64,000 nucleotides of DNA from an uncultured Ectothiorhodospiraceae bacterium (GCA_937141935.1 CAKZQS010000004.1:124001-188000), one strand, 5' to 3'. Counted from the first letter of the stretch, positions 9,518-18,690 are shown. The notes: a model not told the origin generated them from the sequence alone. Numbers and translations: made by a program.

Positions 9518-11146
9518 TTAGCCGCGGCGGCGGCGCGCCGCGAGCAGCGGCAGGGCCAGCAGCGCCAGCAGCAGTGGCGCCAGGGCCCCGCCGGCGGTGC
9601 GGCTGGCGGCGCGGGCGGGTGCCGGCGTGGGCAGCGGGTCCAGCCCCAGCGTGGCAATCGCGTCCACGGCGGCCAGCGCATCGACGCGGCCAAAGCCGAA
9701 CACGTTGTTGGGGATGTCGCTCGGGCCGGTGCCGCCACAGCTCTGGCCGCTCGCAATCGGCACGGCCGTCTGCTGGATCAGCTCGCGGATCGTATCCACC
9801 TGGCCGCGCAGGCGCGGCTCGGCCGAGATCATCAGCGCGACCAGGCCGGCGACATGCGGGCCGGCCATGCTGGTGCCGGACTTGGTCCCGTAGGTGCCGT
9901 TGAGCTCCGCCGAGTTCACGTTGACGCCGGGGGCCACCACGTTGGGCTTGAGCCGCTGCGAGAGGTCGGAGAGCACCGGGCCGCGGCTGGAGAAGCCGGC
10001 CATCGTGTCCTCGAAGGTGCTGGCGCCCACGGTGAAGGTGGTCTCGTAGATGGCCAGCGGGAACACGATGGTCGAGCACAGCAGCTCGCCCTCGCCCTCG
10101 TTGCCGGCGCTGCCCACCTGCACGATGCCGGCGGCCTTGGTGGCCTCGTCGGCGGCCTGCAGGATGCCCGGCGGGCAGGCCTCGGCGCAGCCCCAGGAGT
10201 TGTTGACCACGTCCGGGGCCATCGCCGGGTCGGCGGCCTCGGGGGCGCCGGCCGGGTAGGGGGCGATAAACCACTCCATGCAGTCGATGTAGGTCGGCAG
10301 CGTGCCCAGGCCCACGATGGGGTCGAGCAGCGAGCGGCAGCCCATCCACTGCGCCTGCGGCGCCATGCCGATGCGCAGGTTCATCGCCAGGTCCTCGCCG
10401 ACCATCGTGCCGGTGGTGTGGGTGCCGTGGCTGTTGCTGTCGCAGGGCTCGACTTCGGGGCAGTAGGGGTCGTCGGCGCCAAAGGCATTACGCCAGTGGT
10501 AGGCGTGCTCGGCGCTGTCGCTGGCCGCGTCATAGCCGCGGTACTGGCGCTTGAGCGAGGGGTGGGTCCATTCCACGCCGATGTCGTGGTCGCCCACGAC
10601 AACGCCCTGGCCCTCGACGCCCTGCGCCCAGACCTCCGGTGCGCGCGTCAGCTGCAGCCCCGGCTCCACCAAAAAGCCCGACGCCGGGTCGAGCATGCGT
10701 GCCTCCGCCGTGACGGCCCCGCCGCCGCTGTTGCGCGGCGAGCGGCTGAAGTCCGGCGCGGCCACGCCGTGCACGAAGCTGACGGCGGGCAGGGCGGCCA
10801 GCGCCGCCAGGTCCGCGGCATCGCCGCCGCGCACGTGAATGGCGTTGCTGATCCAGAAGGCGCGCGCGTCCAGCCCGCGCTGCGCCAGCAGGGCCAGCAC
10901 CGGGCCCTGGGTCGCGGCGGCCTGGGCCTTCAGCGTTTGCATCACGAAGGCGCCCTTGAGCGTCTTGTCCGCAATGCGGTCGGCCGGCGAAAGGTCGGCG
11001 CTGTTGGGCAGCTCGACCAGCCATTCCAGCGCCGAGGGCGCCTCCAGCAGCGCGCTGTCGACCTTGGCCTGCCACTGGGCGAGCGCCAGCGGCGTAAACA
11101 GGCACAGCGCGAGCGCACGCAGTCCTTGCGAGGCGAATGAGGGCAT
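9518..11146 (-). CDS. Secreted S8 (subtilisin-type) serine protease with C-terminal sorting tail
   Basis: 542 aa. Signal peptide at residues 1-23 and an inhibitor-like propeptide to about 140. The subtilase domain carries the full catalytic set: D188 in DHDIGVEWTHP, H240 in SHGTHTTGT, the oxyanion N316 in NNSWG and S426 in SGTSMAGPHVAG. Several paired cysteines fit an extracytoplasmic enzyme. The C-terminus ends with a Gly-rich turn, a hydrophobic helix and an Arg cluster (GGALAPLLLALLALPLLA then ARRRRG). This is the layout of GlyGly-CTERM-type tails that are recognised and cleaved by rhombosortase during type II secretion. No rhombosortase gene is in the window. Probable role: extracellular protein breakdown. 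Confidence 0.93.
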   Translation of the reverse strand: MPSFASQGLRALALCLFTPLALAQWQAKVDSALLEAPSALEWLVELPNSADLSPADRIADKTLKGAFVMQTLKAQAAATQGPVLALLAQRGLDARAFWISNAIHVRGGDAADLAALAALPAVSFVHGVAAPDFSRSPRNSGGGAVTAEARMLDPASGFLVEPGLQLTRAPEVWAQGVEGQGVVVGDHDIGVEWTHPSLKRQYRGYDAASDSAEHAYHWRNAFGADDPYCPEVEPCDSNSHGTHTTGTMVGEDLAMNLRIGMAPQAQWMGCRSLLDPIVGLGTLPTYIDCMEWFIAPYPAGAPEAADPAMAPDVVNNSWGCAEACPPGILQAADEATKAAGIVQVGSAGNEGEGELLCSTIVFPLAIYETTFTVGASTFEDTMAGFSSRGPVLSDLSQRLKPNVVAPGVNVNSAELNGTYGTKSGTSMAGPHVAGLVALMISAEPRLRGQVDTIRELIQQTAVPIASGQSCGGTGPSDIPNNVFGFGRVDALAAVDAIATLGLDPLPTPAPARAASRTAGGALAPLLLALLALPLLAARRRRG

Positions 11147-11251
11147 CGGGTTCTCCGGCCTATAGTTGTTTTCGGGCGCCCATCTTAGCGGGCGCCCGCC
11201 CCGGCGGCCGGCTGGCGCGCAGGGCAGACCGGTTACTGGCCGGCCAGGGCG

Positions 11252-11704
11252 CTAGTCGGCGCGGTCCTGCTGGCGCAGCTTGGTCTGGATGAAATCCTGA
11301 TGCGGCAGGTGCAGCAGTTCGGCCAGGCGGCGCACCGTGGCCTCCTCGTAGGTGGCCAGCTCGCCGTCGGCAAAGGCCACCCGCCACAGGGCCTGCAGCA
11401 GCTCGCGCTTGCGCTGCGCGCTCCAGGCCTCGTTGATGGTGCGCAGGAAGCGGTGCAGCGACACCTGTTGCTCCTGCGCGTCGCGGGCCTCATCCAGCAG
11501 GGCGTCGGCCTCGGCGGCGCTCAGGCCCAGCTGTTCGCACAGGGCGTGGCAAATCGCATCGCGCTCGCGGGGGTCTTCCTCCCAGTCGGCGCGCGCCACG
11601 TCGACCAGCAGCACCGCGCAGGCCAGGCGCAGGCGCTGCTGCGCGGCGGCCTCGTCCTCGGGGCCGGAGTCGGGCTGCAGTGCGGAGAGCCATTTGCCGA
11701 TCAT
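11252..11704 (-). CDS. TerB-like family protein
   Basis: 150 aa. All-helical protein matching the TerB-like family: DVARADWEEDPRERDAI near residue 36 and VAFADGELATYEEATVRRL near 110 are the two acidic, metal-binding-type repeats of that fold. The ATG at 11704 is preceded by AAAGGA at good spacing, so the 10-residue in-frame upstream extension was dropped. TerB proteins occur in tellurite-resistance and stress contexts, but isolated copies such as this have no settled function. It is divergent from the EEP hydrolase gene; no other ter genes are present. Confidence 0.8.
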   Translation of the reverse strand: MIGKWLSALQPDSGPEDEAAAQQRLRLACAVLLVDVARADWEEDPRERDAICHALCEQLGLSAAEADALLDEARDAQEQQVSLHRFLRTINEAWSAQRKRELLQALWRVAFADGELATYEEATVRRLAELLHLPHQDFIQTKLRQQDRAD

Positions 11705-11823
11705 TGCGATCCTTTCGGTGTACCCAGCGCGCACCCTAGCCGCCGCGCCCGCCGGCGGCCAGTGCCCCTGACAAGTGGCACGGGGGCTTGCCGGGCGCGC
11801 CCACGGCGGCGAGGCTGTGCCGC

Positions 11824-12579
11824 ATGAAGCTGCTGACCCTGAACATGCACAAGGGCTTCTCGGCGCTCAACCGGCGCTTCATCCTGCACGAGCTGCGCGA
11901 GGCCATTCGCGCCTCCCAGGCCGACGTGGTCTTTTTGCAGGAAGTGCTGGGCGACCACCGTGAGCATTCCACCCGCTATGAGGAATGGCCGGATGGCTCG
12001 CAGTATGAGTTCCTGGCCGACACCATCTGGTCCAGCTTTGCCTATGGCAAGAACGCGGTGTACCCCGAGGGCCATCACGGCAATGCGCTGCTGTCCAAGT
12101 ACCCGATCCTGCGCCACGCCAACCACGATGTGTCGACGCGCAAGGCCGAGCGCCGCGGGCTGCTGCATGCGGTGATCCACCCGCCGGAGGAGCCGCGGCC
12201 GATGCACCTGGTGTGCGTGCACCTGGGCCTGACCGGCGGCCAGCGCCGCGAGCAGATCCGCCTGCTGTGCGAGCTGCTGGCCCGCGAAACCGATCCGGAG
12301 GACCCGGTGATCGTCGCCGGCGACTTCAACGACTGGCGTCAGCAGGCGCACGACCCGCTGGCCGCGGGCGCCGGCTTGCGCGAGGTCTTCATCGAGGCCT
12401 ATGGCCGTGCGGCGCGCACCTTCCCGGTGCGTCGGCCGCTGCTCAAGCTGGATCGGGTCTACCTGCGCAATCTGCAGGTGGAGCAGGCCGAGGTGCTGAG
12501 TGGCCACCCCTGGCGCGACCTTTCCGACCACGCCGCACTGAGCTGGCACGTGCACAGCCACGCGTCGCGGCGCAACTGA
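11824..12579 (+). CDS. Endonuclease/exonuclease/phosphatase (EEP) superfamily protein, YbhP-like
   Basis: 251 aa. The fold is clear from the ordered motifs: LTLNMHKG (metal-site Asn), VVFLQEV (Glu), VCVHLGLTGGQRREQ, VIVAGDFNDW (Asp/Asn) and the terminal SDHAALSWHV (Asp/His). It resembles the YbhP group of EEP proteins, which in enterics sits beside a cardiolipin synthase gene; none is here. The substrate, whether nucleic acid, phosphoester or phospholipid, cannot be decided from sequence. GAGG precedes the ATG at 11824 by about 8 bp; the 12-residue in-frame upstream extension is unlikely to be used. Confidence 0.85.
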   Translation: MKLLTLNMHKGFSALNRRFILHELREAIRASQADVVFLQEVLGDHREHSTRYEEWPDGSQYEFLADTIWSSFAYGKNAVYPEGHHGNALLSKYPILRHANHDVSTRKAERRGLLHAVIHPPEEPRPMHLVCVHLGLTGGQRREQIRLLCELLARETDPEDPVIVAGDFNDWRQQAHDPLAAGAGLREVFIEAYGRAARTFPVRRPLLKLDRVYLRNLQVEQAEVLSGHPWRDLSDHAALSWHVHSHASRRN

Positions 12580-12616
12580 GGCTCGCCCCGCGGCGCTGCC
12601 GCCGGGTGTGAGGCCG

Positions 12617-12648
12617 GCGAGGGGCGCCAGGGCCGCGGCGCCCCTCGC
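12617..12648. terminator. Hairpin between convergent genes
   Basis: A perfect 12-bp stem pairs 12617-12628 with 12637-12648 around an 8-nt loop. It lies between the convergent EEP gene and the M3 peptidase gene and could end both transcripts. No T-run on either side. Confidence 0.55.
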
Positions 12649-12654
12649 GCCCGA

Positions 12655-14781
12655 TCAGTTGAAGCCGCGCCGTTCCAGCAGCGGCTCGATGCGCGCATCG
12701 CGGCCGCGAAAATCGCGGTAGAGCTGCATCGAATCCTTCGAGCCGCCCGGCGCCAGCAGCGTCCTGGCGAAGTGCCGCCCGTTCTCGCGGGTGAAGCCGC
12801 CGTTCTCCTCGAACCACTGCACCGCGTCGGCGTCGAGCACCTCGCTCCAGATGTAGCTGTAGTAACCGGCCGAATAGCCGCCGGCGAAGATGTGCGCGAA
12901 GTAGGGGCTGCGGTAGCGCGGGAAGATCTCGGGGATGCGCGCCTGCGCGGCGTCCAGCGCTTCGCCCTCAAAGCGCAGCACGTCGTCGACCTGCGCGGCC
13001 TGCGCCGCGCTCAGCGTGTGCCAGGCCATGTCCAGCGCCGAGGCGGCCAGGTATTCGGTGCTGGCGTAGCCCTGGTTGAACTTCTCGGCCGCCTGGATCT
13101 TGTCGACCAGGCTTTGCGGCAGCGGCTCGCCGGTTTCGACGTGGCGGGCGTAGTTCTTCAGCACCTCCGGCCAGGTCACCCACATCTCGTGCACCTGCGA
13201 GGGGAACTCGACGAAGTCGCGCGGCACGGTGGTGCCGGAGAAGCGGCGGTAGGTCACATCCGACAGCAGGCCATGCACCGCGTGGCCGTACTCGTGGAAC
13301 AGCGTGTTGACCTCGTCAAAGGTCAGCAGCGCCGGCTCGTCGCCGGCCGGCTTGTTGATGTTCAGGTGGTTGCCGACCACGGGGCGGGCGCCCTCCAGCC
13401 GGTTCTGCGGGATGTGCGCGTTCATCCACGCCCCGCCGCGCTTGCTGGGCCGCGCGTAGGGGTCAAAGATGAACAGGCCCAAGCCTTCGCCGGCCTCGTC
13501 GAACACCTCGTAGACCGTGACGTCGGGGTGGTAGGTCGGCAGGTCGGTGCGGCGCTCGTGGCGCAGGCCGTAGAGCCGCTCGGCCATGAAGAACACGCCG
13601 TCCTCCAGCACCCGGTCCAGGGCGAAATAGGGCTTGAGCTGGGCCTCGTCGAAGGCATAGCGCTGGGTGCGCAGCTTCTCGGCGTAGTAGCTCCAGTCCC
13701 AGGGCGCCAGCTTGAAGCGCTGCCCGTCGGCGTAGACCAGCTCCTGCAGCGCCTCGGCCTCGCGGCGGGCATTGCGCACCGCCGGCGGAATCACCCGGCC
13801 CAGCATCGATTGCACGGCCTCGACCGAGCCGGCGGTCTGCTCGACCAGCTGCACGGCGGCATGCGAGTCATAGCCCAGCAGCTCGGCGCGCTGGGCGCGC
13901 AGGCGCACCATCTCCAGCATGGCCGCGCGGGTGTCGTGGGCATTGCCGTTGCTGCCGCGGGCGATCGAGGCCAGGTAGATCTCGCGGCGCAGGTCGCGGT
14001 CCTCGAGCCGGGCCAGGCTGGGCTGGTTGGTGGGCAGGATCAGGCTGATCCGGTAGGCGCCTTCGTGGCCGGCATCGGTTGCGGCCTTGGCCAAGCTGGC
14101 GATTTCGGTCTCCGACAGCCCGGCCAGGCGCGCGCGGTCGCGCACCAGCACGGCCGAGTCATTGGTGTCGGCGCGCAGCTTTTGCGAGAACTGCGTCGAC
14201 AGCGCGGTGAGCTGCTGGTTGAGCTGCTTGAGCTGGGCCTTGCTGGCGGCGTCCAGCCGCGCGCCGGCGTTGACGAAGTCGCGGTGGGTGCGCTCGAGCA
14301 ACCAGGCGTCCTCCGGCGTCATGGTCATCGCCGCACGCTGCGCGTACACGGCCTGCACGCGCTCGAACAGCGCGGGGTCGAGCAGGATGGCGTCCAGGTG
14401 CGCGGCCAGCTCGGGGCCGATCTCGGCCTCGACGGCCTGCCGGGCGTCGTTGGTGTCGGCGGCGTTCAGCGCGTAGAAGGCGCGGGTGCTGCGGTCCAGC
14501 AGCTGGCCGCTGCGGGCCAGCGCGACGATCGTATTGGCGAAGCTGGGCGCCTCGGCGTTGGCCTTGATCGCCTCGACCTCGGCCATCTGCTGGCGCATGC
14601 CGGCGCGCATGGCGGGCAGGAAGTGGCGATCTTCCAGGCGGGTGAAATCCACCAGGCCGTAATCCAGCGTGCTGGGGCTCAGCAGCGGGTTGTCGGCGCG
14701 CGGCGGGGCCTCGCTGGGCGGGATGGCGGCACAGCCGGCGAGGCCGGCGGCAAGCAGCAGGGTCGGGGCGTAACGAAGCAT
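12655..14781 (-). CDS. M3-family oligopeptidase lipoprotein (Dcp-like)
   Basis: 708 aa. The first 17 residues are a lipoprotein signal with lipobox LAGC, so the enzyme is probably membrane anchored, unlike cytoplasmic Dcp or OpdA. The zinc site HEYGH is at residues 496-500, followed about 25 residues later by FVEFPSQVHEMW, which carries the third ligand. The length and the late motif (ASTEYLAASALDMAWH, then GYSAGYYSYIWSEVLDAD) fit the peptidyl-dipeptidase Dcp/oligopeptidase A group. Likely role: trimming short peptides taken into the periplasm. The ATG at 14781 was taken over an upstream in-frame ATG because it places the lipobox correctly. Confidence 0.92.
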   Translation of the reverse strand: MLRYAPTLLLAAGLAGCAAIPPSEAPPRADNPLLSPSTLDYGLVDFTRLEDRHFLPAMRAGMRQQMAEVEAIKANAEAPSFANTIVALARSGQLLDRSTRAFYALNAADTNDARQAVEAEIGPELAAHLDAILLDPALFERVQAVYAQRAAMTMTPEDAWLLERTHRDFVNAGARLDAASKAQLKQLNQQLTALSTQFSQKLRADTNDSAVLVRDRARLAGLSETEIASLAKAATDAGHEGAYRISLILPTNQPSLARLEDRDLRREIYLASIARGSNGNAHDTRAAMLEMVRLRAQRAELLGYDSHAAVQLVEQTAGSVEAVQSMLGRVIPPAVRNARREAEALQELVYADGQRFKLAPWDWSYYAEKLRTQRYAFDEAQLKPYFALDRVLEDGVFFMAERLYGLRHERRTDLPTYHPDVTVYEVFDEAGEGLGLFIFDPYARPSKRGGAWMNAHIPQNRLEGARPVVGNHLNINKPAGDEPALLTFDEVNTLFHEYGHAVHGLLSDVTYRRFSGTTVPRDFVEFPSQVHEMWVTWPEVLKNYARHVETGEPLPQSLVDKIQAAEKFNQGYASTEYLAASALDMAWHTLSAAQAAQVDDVLRFEGEALDAAQARIPEIFPRYRSPYFAHIFAGGYSAGYYSYIWSEVLDADAVQWFEENGGFTRENGRHFARTLLAPGGSKDSMQLYRDFRGRDARIEPLLERRGFN

Positions 14782-14826
14782 GGCGAAGTTCGGGGCAAAC
14801 GCAGGCCGCAATCTAACAGCCAGCGC

Positions 14827-14852
14827 GGCCGGGCGCCGCTATGGCGCCGGCC
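14827..14852 (-). terminator. Hairpin after the Gly-rich lipoprotein gene
   Basis: GGCC-G-GGCGCC pairs with GGCGCC-GGCC (one bulged G, 5-nt loop), starting 18 bp past the stop codon of the Gly-rich lipoprotein gene. No T-run follows. It may separate that gene from the M3 peptidase gene downstream. Confidence 0.4.
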
Positions 14853-14870
14853 GGCGGCCCCCCCACGCCG

Positions 14871-17129
14871 TCAGGGGCAGGTGGCGAAGGCGCCGCTGTC
14901 GAGCAAATCGCACTCCGAGAAGCAGCTGCCGCCGCCCGGGTCCTGCTGCACCGACAGCTGCAGCGTCGGGTTCGGGCCGCCCGGGAACAGCAGGTCCATG
15001 CTGTGGCCCGGCGAGCCGAAGAAGACGAAGTTGTTGCCATCGCCGCGGAAACGCCAGGCATCGGGGGGATCGCCGGCGCGCAGCGGCTCGTCGAGCAGAT
15101 CCACCTGGTCGTTGCCGGGCAGCCCATCCAGCGTGACCGGGCTGCCGTCGGTCACGAAGAGCCGCTCGCCGCTCTGCACGAAGCAGCCGCTGTCGCATTC
15201 GTAACAGCCCTCGACCGAGGCGCTGCTGACGGGGGTGGGCGTGGGTGTCGGTGTGGGGGTCGGTGTGGGCGTGGGCGTCGGTGTCGACGTGGGGGTGGGC
15301 GTCGGCGCCACAGTTGCAGTCGGTGTGGGCTCGACGCTGGGGCTGGGCGCCACGCCACTGGTCGGCGTCGGGCTGGGCAGCGGCGGGCAGGGGCAGTCGG
15401 CCTGCGCGGCGCCGGTGGTCTCCTGGCCGGGGTTGCCGTCGCCCCGCGTGGCGCTGGCGGCGCCGGGCTGGCCGCCGCTGGCGGCAAAGTCGCCGCAGGC
15501 ACCGCCGTCGCCCGAGCGCGCATCGGCCCCGCCGGGCTGGGTGGCGCCCGGGGCGCCGCCACTGCCGCCACGGGCGCTGGCCGCGCCGCCCAGGCCGCCG
15601 TCGCCACTGGCCGGGATCGGGCAGGCCGTGCGCTCATCACCGCCGTCGCCCCCGCTGCCGCCCTCGGCGGTGGCGTCACCGCCTGCCGCGTCCTGCGGCG
15701 TAGGCACCCGGCCCACGGCCTGGCCCACGGTGCGGATCGAGGCATCGCCGCCGACGCCGCCGTTGGCTGTGGCCGCGCCGCCGGTCGCGCCGGTGGTGCC
15801 GGCGCCATCGCAGTTGCTGTCGCCGGGCCCGCCGCTGGCGACGGCGTTGCCGCCCGCGCCGCCACGGAAGTCCTCGACCTGGATCGCGCCGGGGCGGTCG
15901 ATGCCGACGGCCGTCAGCACGAAGTCGGCCGCACCGCCGGCGCCGCCCGTGGCCTGCGCCGCCGCGCCGGGTCGCGGGTTGCATTGGGTGCGGGCGTTGG
16001 GGTCACCGGTGGCGGTGGCCGCGCCGCCGGCGCCGCCGGTGCCGGGCACCACGGTGATGCTGCCGGCGGGCTCGATGATCAGCCCGCCGTCGGCGGCGAT
16101 TTTCAGCGTGCCGGCCCGGCCGCCGGCCCCGCCCTGGGCGGTGGCATTGCGGCCGGTGGCCTGGGCCTCCTGGCCGGCACCCCCATCCATCAGTTCCAGC
16201 CGCGCCGCGGTGGCCACCCGCACCTGGCCGGCGGAGCGCAGGTTCAGGCTCAGGCCGCGGCGCCCGTCGCTGCCGCTGGCGGTGGCGGGCTGGTTGCCGC
16301 GGTTCACGCGCAAGGCGGGCGGCGCGGCCCAGCGGGGGGCATTGACCGAGAACGGCGTCGCCGCCGTGCCCGGGTCGCTGCCGGGCGCGTCCACGAGGGC
16401 CACGTCGCAGGCCGCCCAGACATGCACCGCGCGGCTGCGGCCGCGGTCCTGGTCGAGCACGCGCGGGTTGGTGAACCAGGCGCCGCCGAGCTGATGTTCG
16501 GTGTCGTTGCTGCGCTTGGGCTGAAAGCGCGCTCCGGCCTTCATGCCGGGCGTGGGCTCGGGCAGGCTGGCCACGGTGGGGGTGCTGCCGTCGTGGCTCA
16601 GCGCGTCGGCCAGCAGCTCCTCGGGCGTGGGCGCCAAGCTGGGGTCGTCGACGATCAGCAACTGGCCGTCCATATCGGCGGCAAAGCCGGACAGCAGGCG
16701 AATCTGCCCATTGGGCACTTCGACGCGCACGAAGGTGTCCTCGCCATCGGTCTTGCGGCTGCTGCCCGCGAGCTGGCGCAGCGCGCAGCGCAGGTCGAGG
16801 TCGCCGCCAACCTTGAGCAGCAGGTCGCGCACCGCGCCGTCGAGCTGGATCAGCCCCGAGCAGCCCAGGTCGCCATCGACGTCGATGCTGACGGCCCCGT
16901 CGCCATCGCCGTCGCGGATTGCGAGCACCTGCCCGGCGTCCACGTCCAGGCTGACAAAGCGGGCGTTGTCGCTGGCCTGGATGACGGTGGGGGTGGCCAC
17001 CGGCGTGGGCGCGGCGGCGGGCGGTGTTCGCCGGGGGATCTCGCTCTCGCTACAGCCGGCCAGCGCCAGCAGGCTGAGGAAACTGATGCCGATGCCGGCC
17101 GCCAGGATCGTCCGCAGCGATGCGTCCAT
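14871..17129 (-). CDS. Gly/Ala-rich surface lipoprotein with Pro-Thr linker
   Basis: 752 aa, not assignable to a known family. Lipobox LAGC puts the acylated cysteine at residue 26. The N-terminal 250 residues contain Asp/Gly-rich strands (IRDGDGDGAVSIDVDGDLG). The middle 300 residues are strongly repetitive, built from GGAGG, AxA and TGGAGGAA-type steps with occasional hydrophobic strands (TLKIAADGGLIIEPAGSITVV), which suggests a stacked-strand or Gly-rich fibrous surface. A Pro-Thr repeat linker (about residues 585-636) leads to a cysteine-rich C-terminal domain of 115 residues (GCYECDSGCF, ending FATCP). AAGGGGG precedes the ATG. Probable role: outer-surface or matrix protein; this is inference from composition only. 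Confidence 0.75.
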   Translation of the reverse strand: MDASLRTILAAGIGISFLSLLALAGCSESEIPRRTPPAAAPTPVATPTVIQASDNARFVSLDVDAGQVLAIRDGDGDGAVSIDVDGDLGCSGLIQLDGAVRDLLLKVGGDLDLRCALRQLAGSSRKTDGEDTFVRVEVPNGQIRLLSGFAADMDGQLLIVDDPSLAPTPEELLADALSHDGSTPTVASLPEPTPGMKAGARFQPKRSNDTEHQLGGAWFTNPRVLDQDRGRSRAVHVWAACDVALVDAPGSDPGTAATPFSVNAPRWAAPPALRVNRGNQPATASGSDGRRGLSLNLRSAGQVRVATAARLELMDGGAGQEAQATGRNATAQGGAGGRAGTLKIAADGGLIIEPAGSITVVPGTGGAGGAATATGDPNARTQCNPRPGAAAQATGGAGGAADFVLTAVGIDRPGAIQVEDFRGGAGGNAVASGGPGDSNCDGAGTTGATGGAATANGGVGGDASIRTVGQAVGRVPTPQDAAGGDATAEGGSGGDGGDERTACPIPASGDGGLGGAASARGGSGGAPGATQPGGADARSGDGGACGDFAASGGQPGAASATRGDGNPGQETTGAAQADCPCPPLPSPTPTSGVAPSPSVEPTPTATVAPTPTPTSTPTPTPTPTPTPTPTPTPVSSASVEGCYECDSGCFVQSGERLFVTDGSPVTLDGLPGNDQVDLLDEPLRAGDPPDAWRFRGDGNNFVFFGSPGHSMDLLFPGGPNPTLQLSVQQDPGGGSCFSECDLLDSGAFATCP
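15233..15311. repeat. Hexanucleotide repeat encoding a Pro-Thr linker
   Basis: Imperfect GGTGTC/GGTGTG/GGCGTG hexamers on the plus strand encode Thr-Pro pairs on the minus strand, inside the Gly-rich lipoprotein gene. The unit is two codons, so length changes keep the frame. Such a tract is prone to slippage and could vary linker length between strains. Confidence 0.85.
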
Positions 17130-17174
17130 GCCGAGCCCCCTTCGTACTCGCGCAGTGGACGATCCTTGTTACGC

Positions 17175-17206
17175 CCGCCGGCGCGGCCTGTCAACCGCGC
17201 CGGCGG
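17175..17206 (-). terminator. Hairpin after the RhlE-type helicase gene
   Basis: A perfect 12-bp GC stem pairs 17175-17186 with 17195-17206 around an 8-nt loop, 9 bp past the helicase stop. Weak or no T-run. It lies between the helicase and the Gly-rich lipoprotein gene, both on the minus strand. Confidence 0.55.
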
Positions 17207-17215
17207 CGTTGCCGA

Positions 17216-18535
17216 CTAGCGTCGGCCTTCGCCCTGGCCGCGGCCGCGACCGCCGCCCCCGCGGCCACCGCGGTTGCGCCGGCGGCGACCCGGTGCCGGG
17301 GCCTGGCCATCGCCACGCGGCGGGCGCGGCTTGCGCGCGCCGGCGGGGCGCTGCGGGGCGGCTTCCGGCGCCACCTCGATCGGCGTGGGCGGGTTGGCAT
17401 AGGCCTCGCGCGCCGCCTCGCTCAGGCTCATGCGCGGCAGCTTGCGGCCGAGCAGGCGCTCGATGTCGCGCAGCAGCTTGCTCTCTTCGGCGTCGACCAG
17501 CGACACCGCCTGGCCACTGGCCTGGGCGCGGCCGGTGCGACCGATGCGGTGCACATAGTCGGCCGGCACGTTCGGCAGCTCGTAGTTGACGACCTGCGGC
17601 AGCTCCTTGATGTCGATGCCACGGGCGGCGATATCGGTGGCCACCAGCACGTCGATGTTGCCGTCCTTGAAGCCCGCCAGGGCCTTTGTGCGGGCCGTCT
17701 GGCTCTTGTTGCCGTGAATCGCGGCGGCGGTGAGGCCGTCGCTCATCAGCTGCTTGGCCAGGCGGTTGGCGCCGTGCTTGGTGCGGGTGAAGACCAGCGT
17801 CTGGCGCCAGCTCTCACCGCGGATCAGGGCCGACAGCATGCGCCGCTTGTCCCCTTTGTCGCAGTCCAGCGCGTGCTGGGTGACGGCCTCGGCCGGCGCG
17901 TTGCGCGGCGCGACGTCGATCGACAGCGGGTCGCGCAGCAGGCCGCGGGCCAGCCGCTCGATGTCCTTGGAGAAGGTGGCCGAGAACAGCAGGTTCTGGC
18001 GTTGCGCCGGCAGCAGCTTGAGCACCCGGCGGATGTCGTGGATGAAGCCCATGTCGAGCATGCGGTCGGCTTCGTCCAGCACCAGCGTTTGCAGTTGCGA
18101 CAGGTCCAGCGCGCCCTGGCCATGCAGGTCGAGCAGGCGGCCGGGGGTGGCCACCAGCATGTCGACGCCGCGGCGCAGCGCCTCGACCTGCGGGTTCTGG
18201 CCGACGCCGCCGAAGATCACGGTGCTGCGGATTTTCAGCGCGGTGCCGTACTTCTGGATCGAGGCGTCGATCTGCGCGGCCAGCTCGCGGGTGGGGCACA
18301 GGATCAGCACGCGCGGGGCGCGGGAGCCGCGGCCCTGGGCGTGCAGCCGCTGCAGCAGCGGCAGCGCGAAGGCGGCCGTCTTGCCGGTGCCGGTCTGCGC
18401 GGCGGCGAGCACATCGCCGCCGTCGAGCAGCGCGGGGATCGCGCGCTGCTGAATCGGGGTCGGGGTGGTGTAACCGGCGCGCTCCAGCGCGCCGCACAGC
18501 TCGGGGATCAGGCCGAGCTCGGCAAATGTCGTCAT
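17216..18535 (-). CDS. rhlE: DEAD-box ATP-dependent RNA helicase, RhlE type
   Basis: 439 aa. All DEAD-box motifs are present in order: the Q motif ([10 protein letters not shown] to TPTPIQQ), Walker A AQTGTGKT at 46-53, [18 protein letters not shown] in [13 protein letters not shown] in LFSATFS, then [10 protein letters not shown] and HRIGRTGRA of the second RecA domain. The C-terminal 70 residues are Pro/Arg-rich and end in an RGG-like tail ([11 protein letters not shown]), typical of RhlE proteins and expected to bind RNA non-specifically. Likely role: RNA remodelling, ribosome assembly or decay. ATG at 18535 is chosen over a 41-residue in-frame extension of low-complexity sequence because the MTTFAELGL start is the family start. 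Confidence 0.93.
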   Translation of the reverse strand: MTTFAELGLIPELCGALERAGYTTPTPIQQRAIPALLDGGDVLAAAQTGTGKTAAFALPLLQRLHAQGRGSRAPRVLILCPTRELAAQIDASIQKYGTALKIRSTVIFGGVGQNPQVEALRRGVDMLVATPGRLLDLHGQGALDLSQLQTLVLDEADRMLDMGFIHDIRRVLKLLPAQRQNLLFSATFSKDIERLARGLLRDPLSIDVAPRNAPAEAVTQHALDCDKGDKRRMLSALIRGESWRQTLVFTRTKHGANRLAKQLMSDGLTAAAIHGNKSQTARTKALAGFKDGNIDVLVATDIAARGIDIKELPQVVNYELPNVPADYVHRIGRTGRAQASGQAVSLVDAEESKLLRDIERLLGRKLPRMSLSEAAREAYANPPTPIEVAPEAAPQRPAGARKPRPPRGDGQAPAPGRRRRNRGGRGGGGRGRGQGEGRR

Positions 18536-18690
18536 GGGGTCATCCAGAGCACAGCGTAGGGGCGCTGCCGCGCGGGGCGGCGGCCCCGGCGCCGGTGCTC
18601 GCGGCGTGGGGCTTGCGCTCTGGGTGGCGGCCTTGGGGCCGCCGAAAACTTGCGGCACCGGCCCGCGCAGGGCCGGCGCCGCGGGGCGCC

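Noticed and set aside
8093-11140. Long plus-strand open frame (about 1,000 codons) through the TonB receptor end and antisense to the thioesterase and S8 protease genes
   Set aside because: It is a GC-rich shadow; the three genes it crosses have full sets of family motifs and export signals in other frames.
12772-15204. 810-codon plus-strand frame antisense to the M3 peptidase gene
   Set aside because: The M3 gene has an HEYGH site and lipobox; the antisense frame is His/Gly/Ala-rich without domain motifs.
14841-17219. 792-codon plus-strand frame opposite the Gly-rich lipoprotein
   Set aside because: It mirrors the Gly/Ala repeats; only the minus strand has a ribosome binding site and lipoprotein signal.
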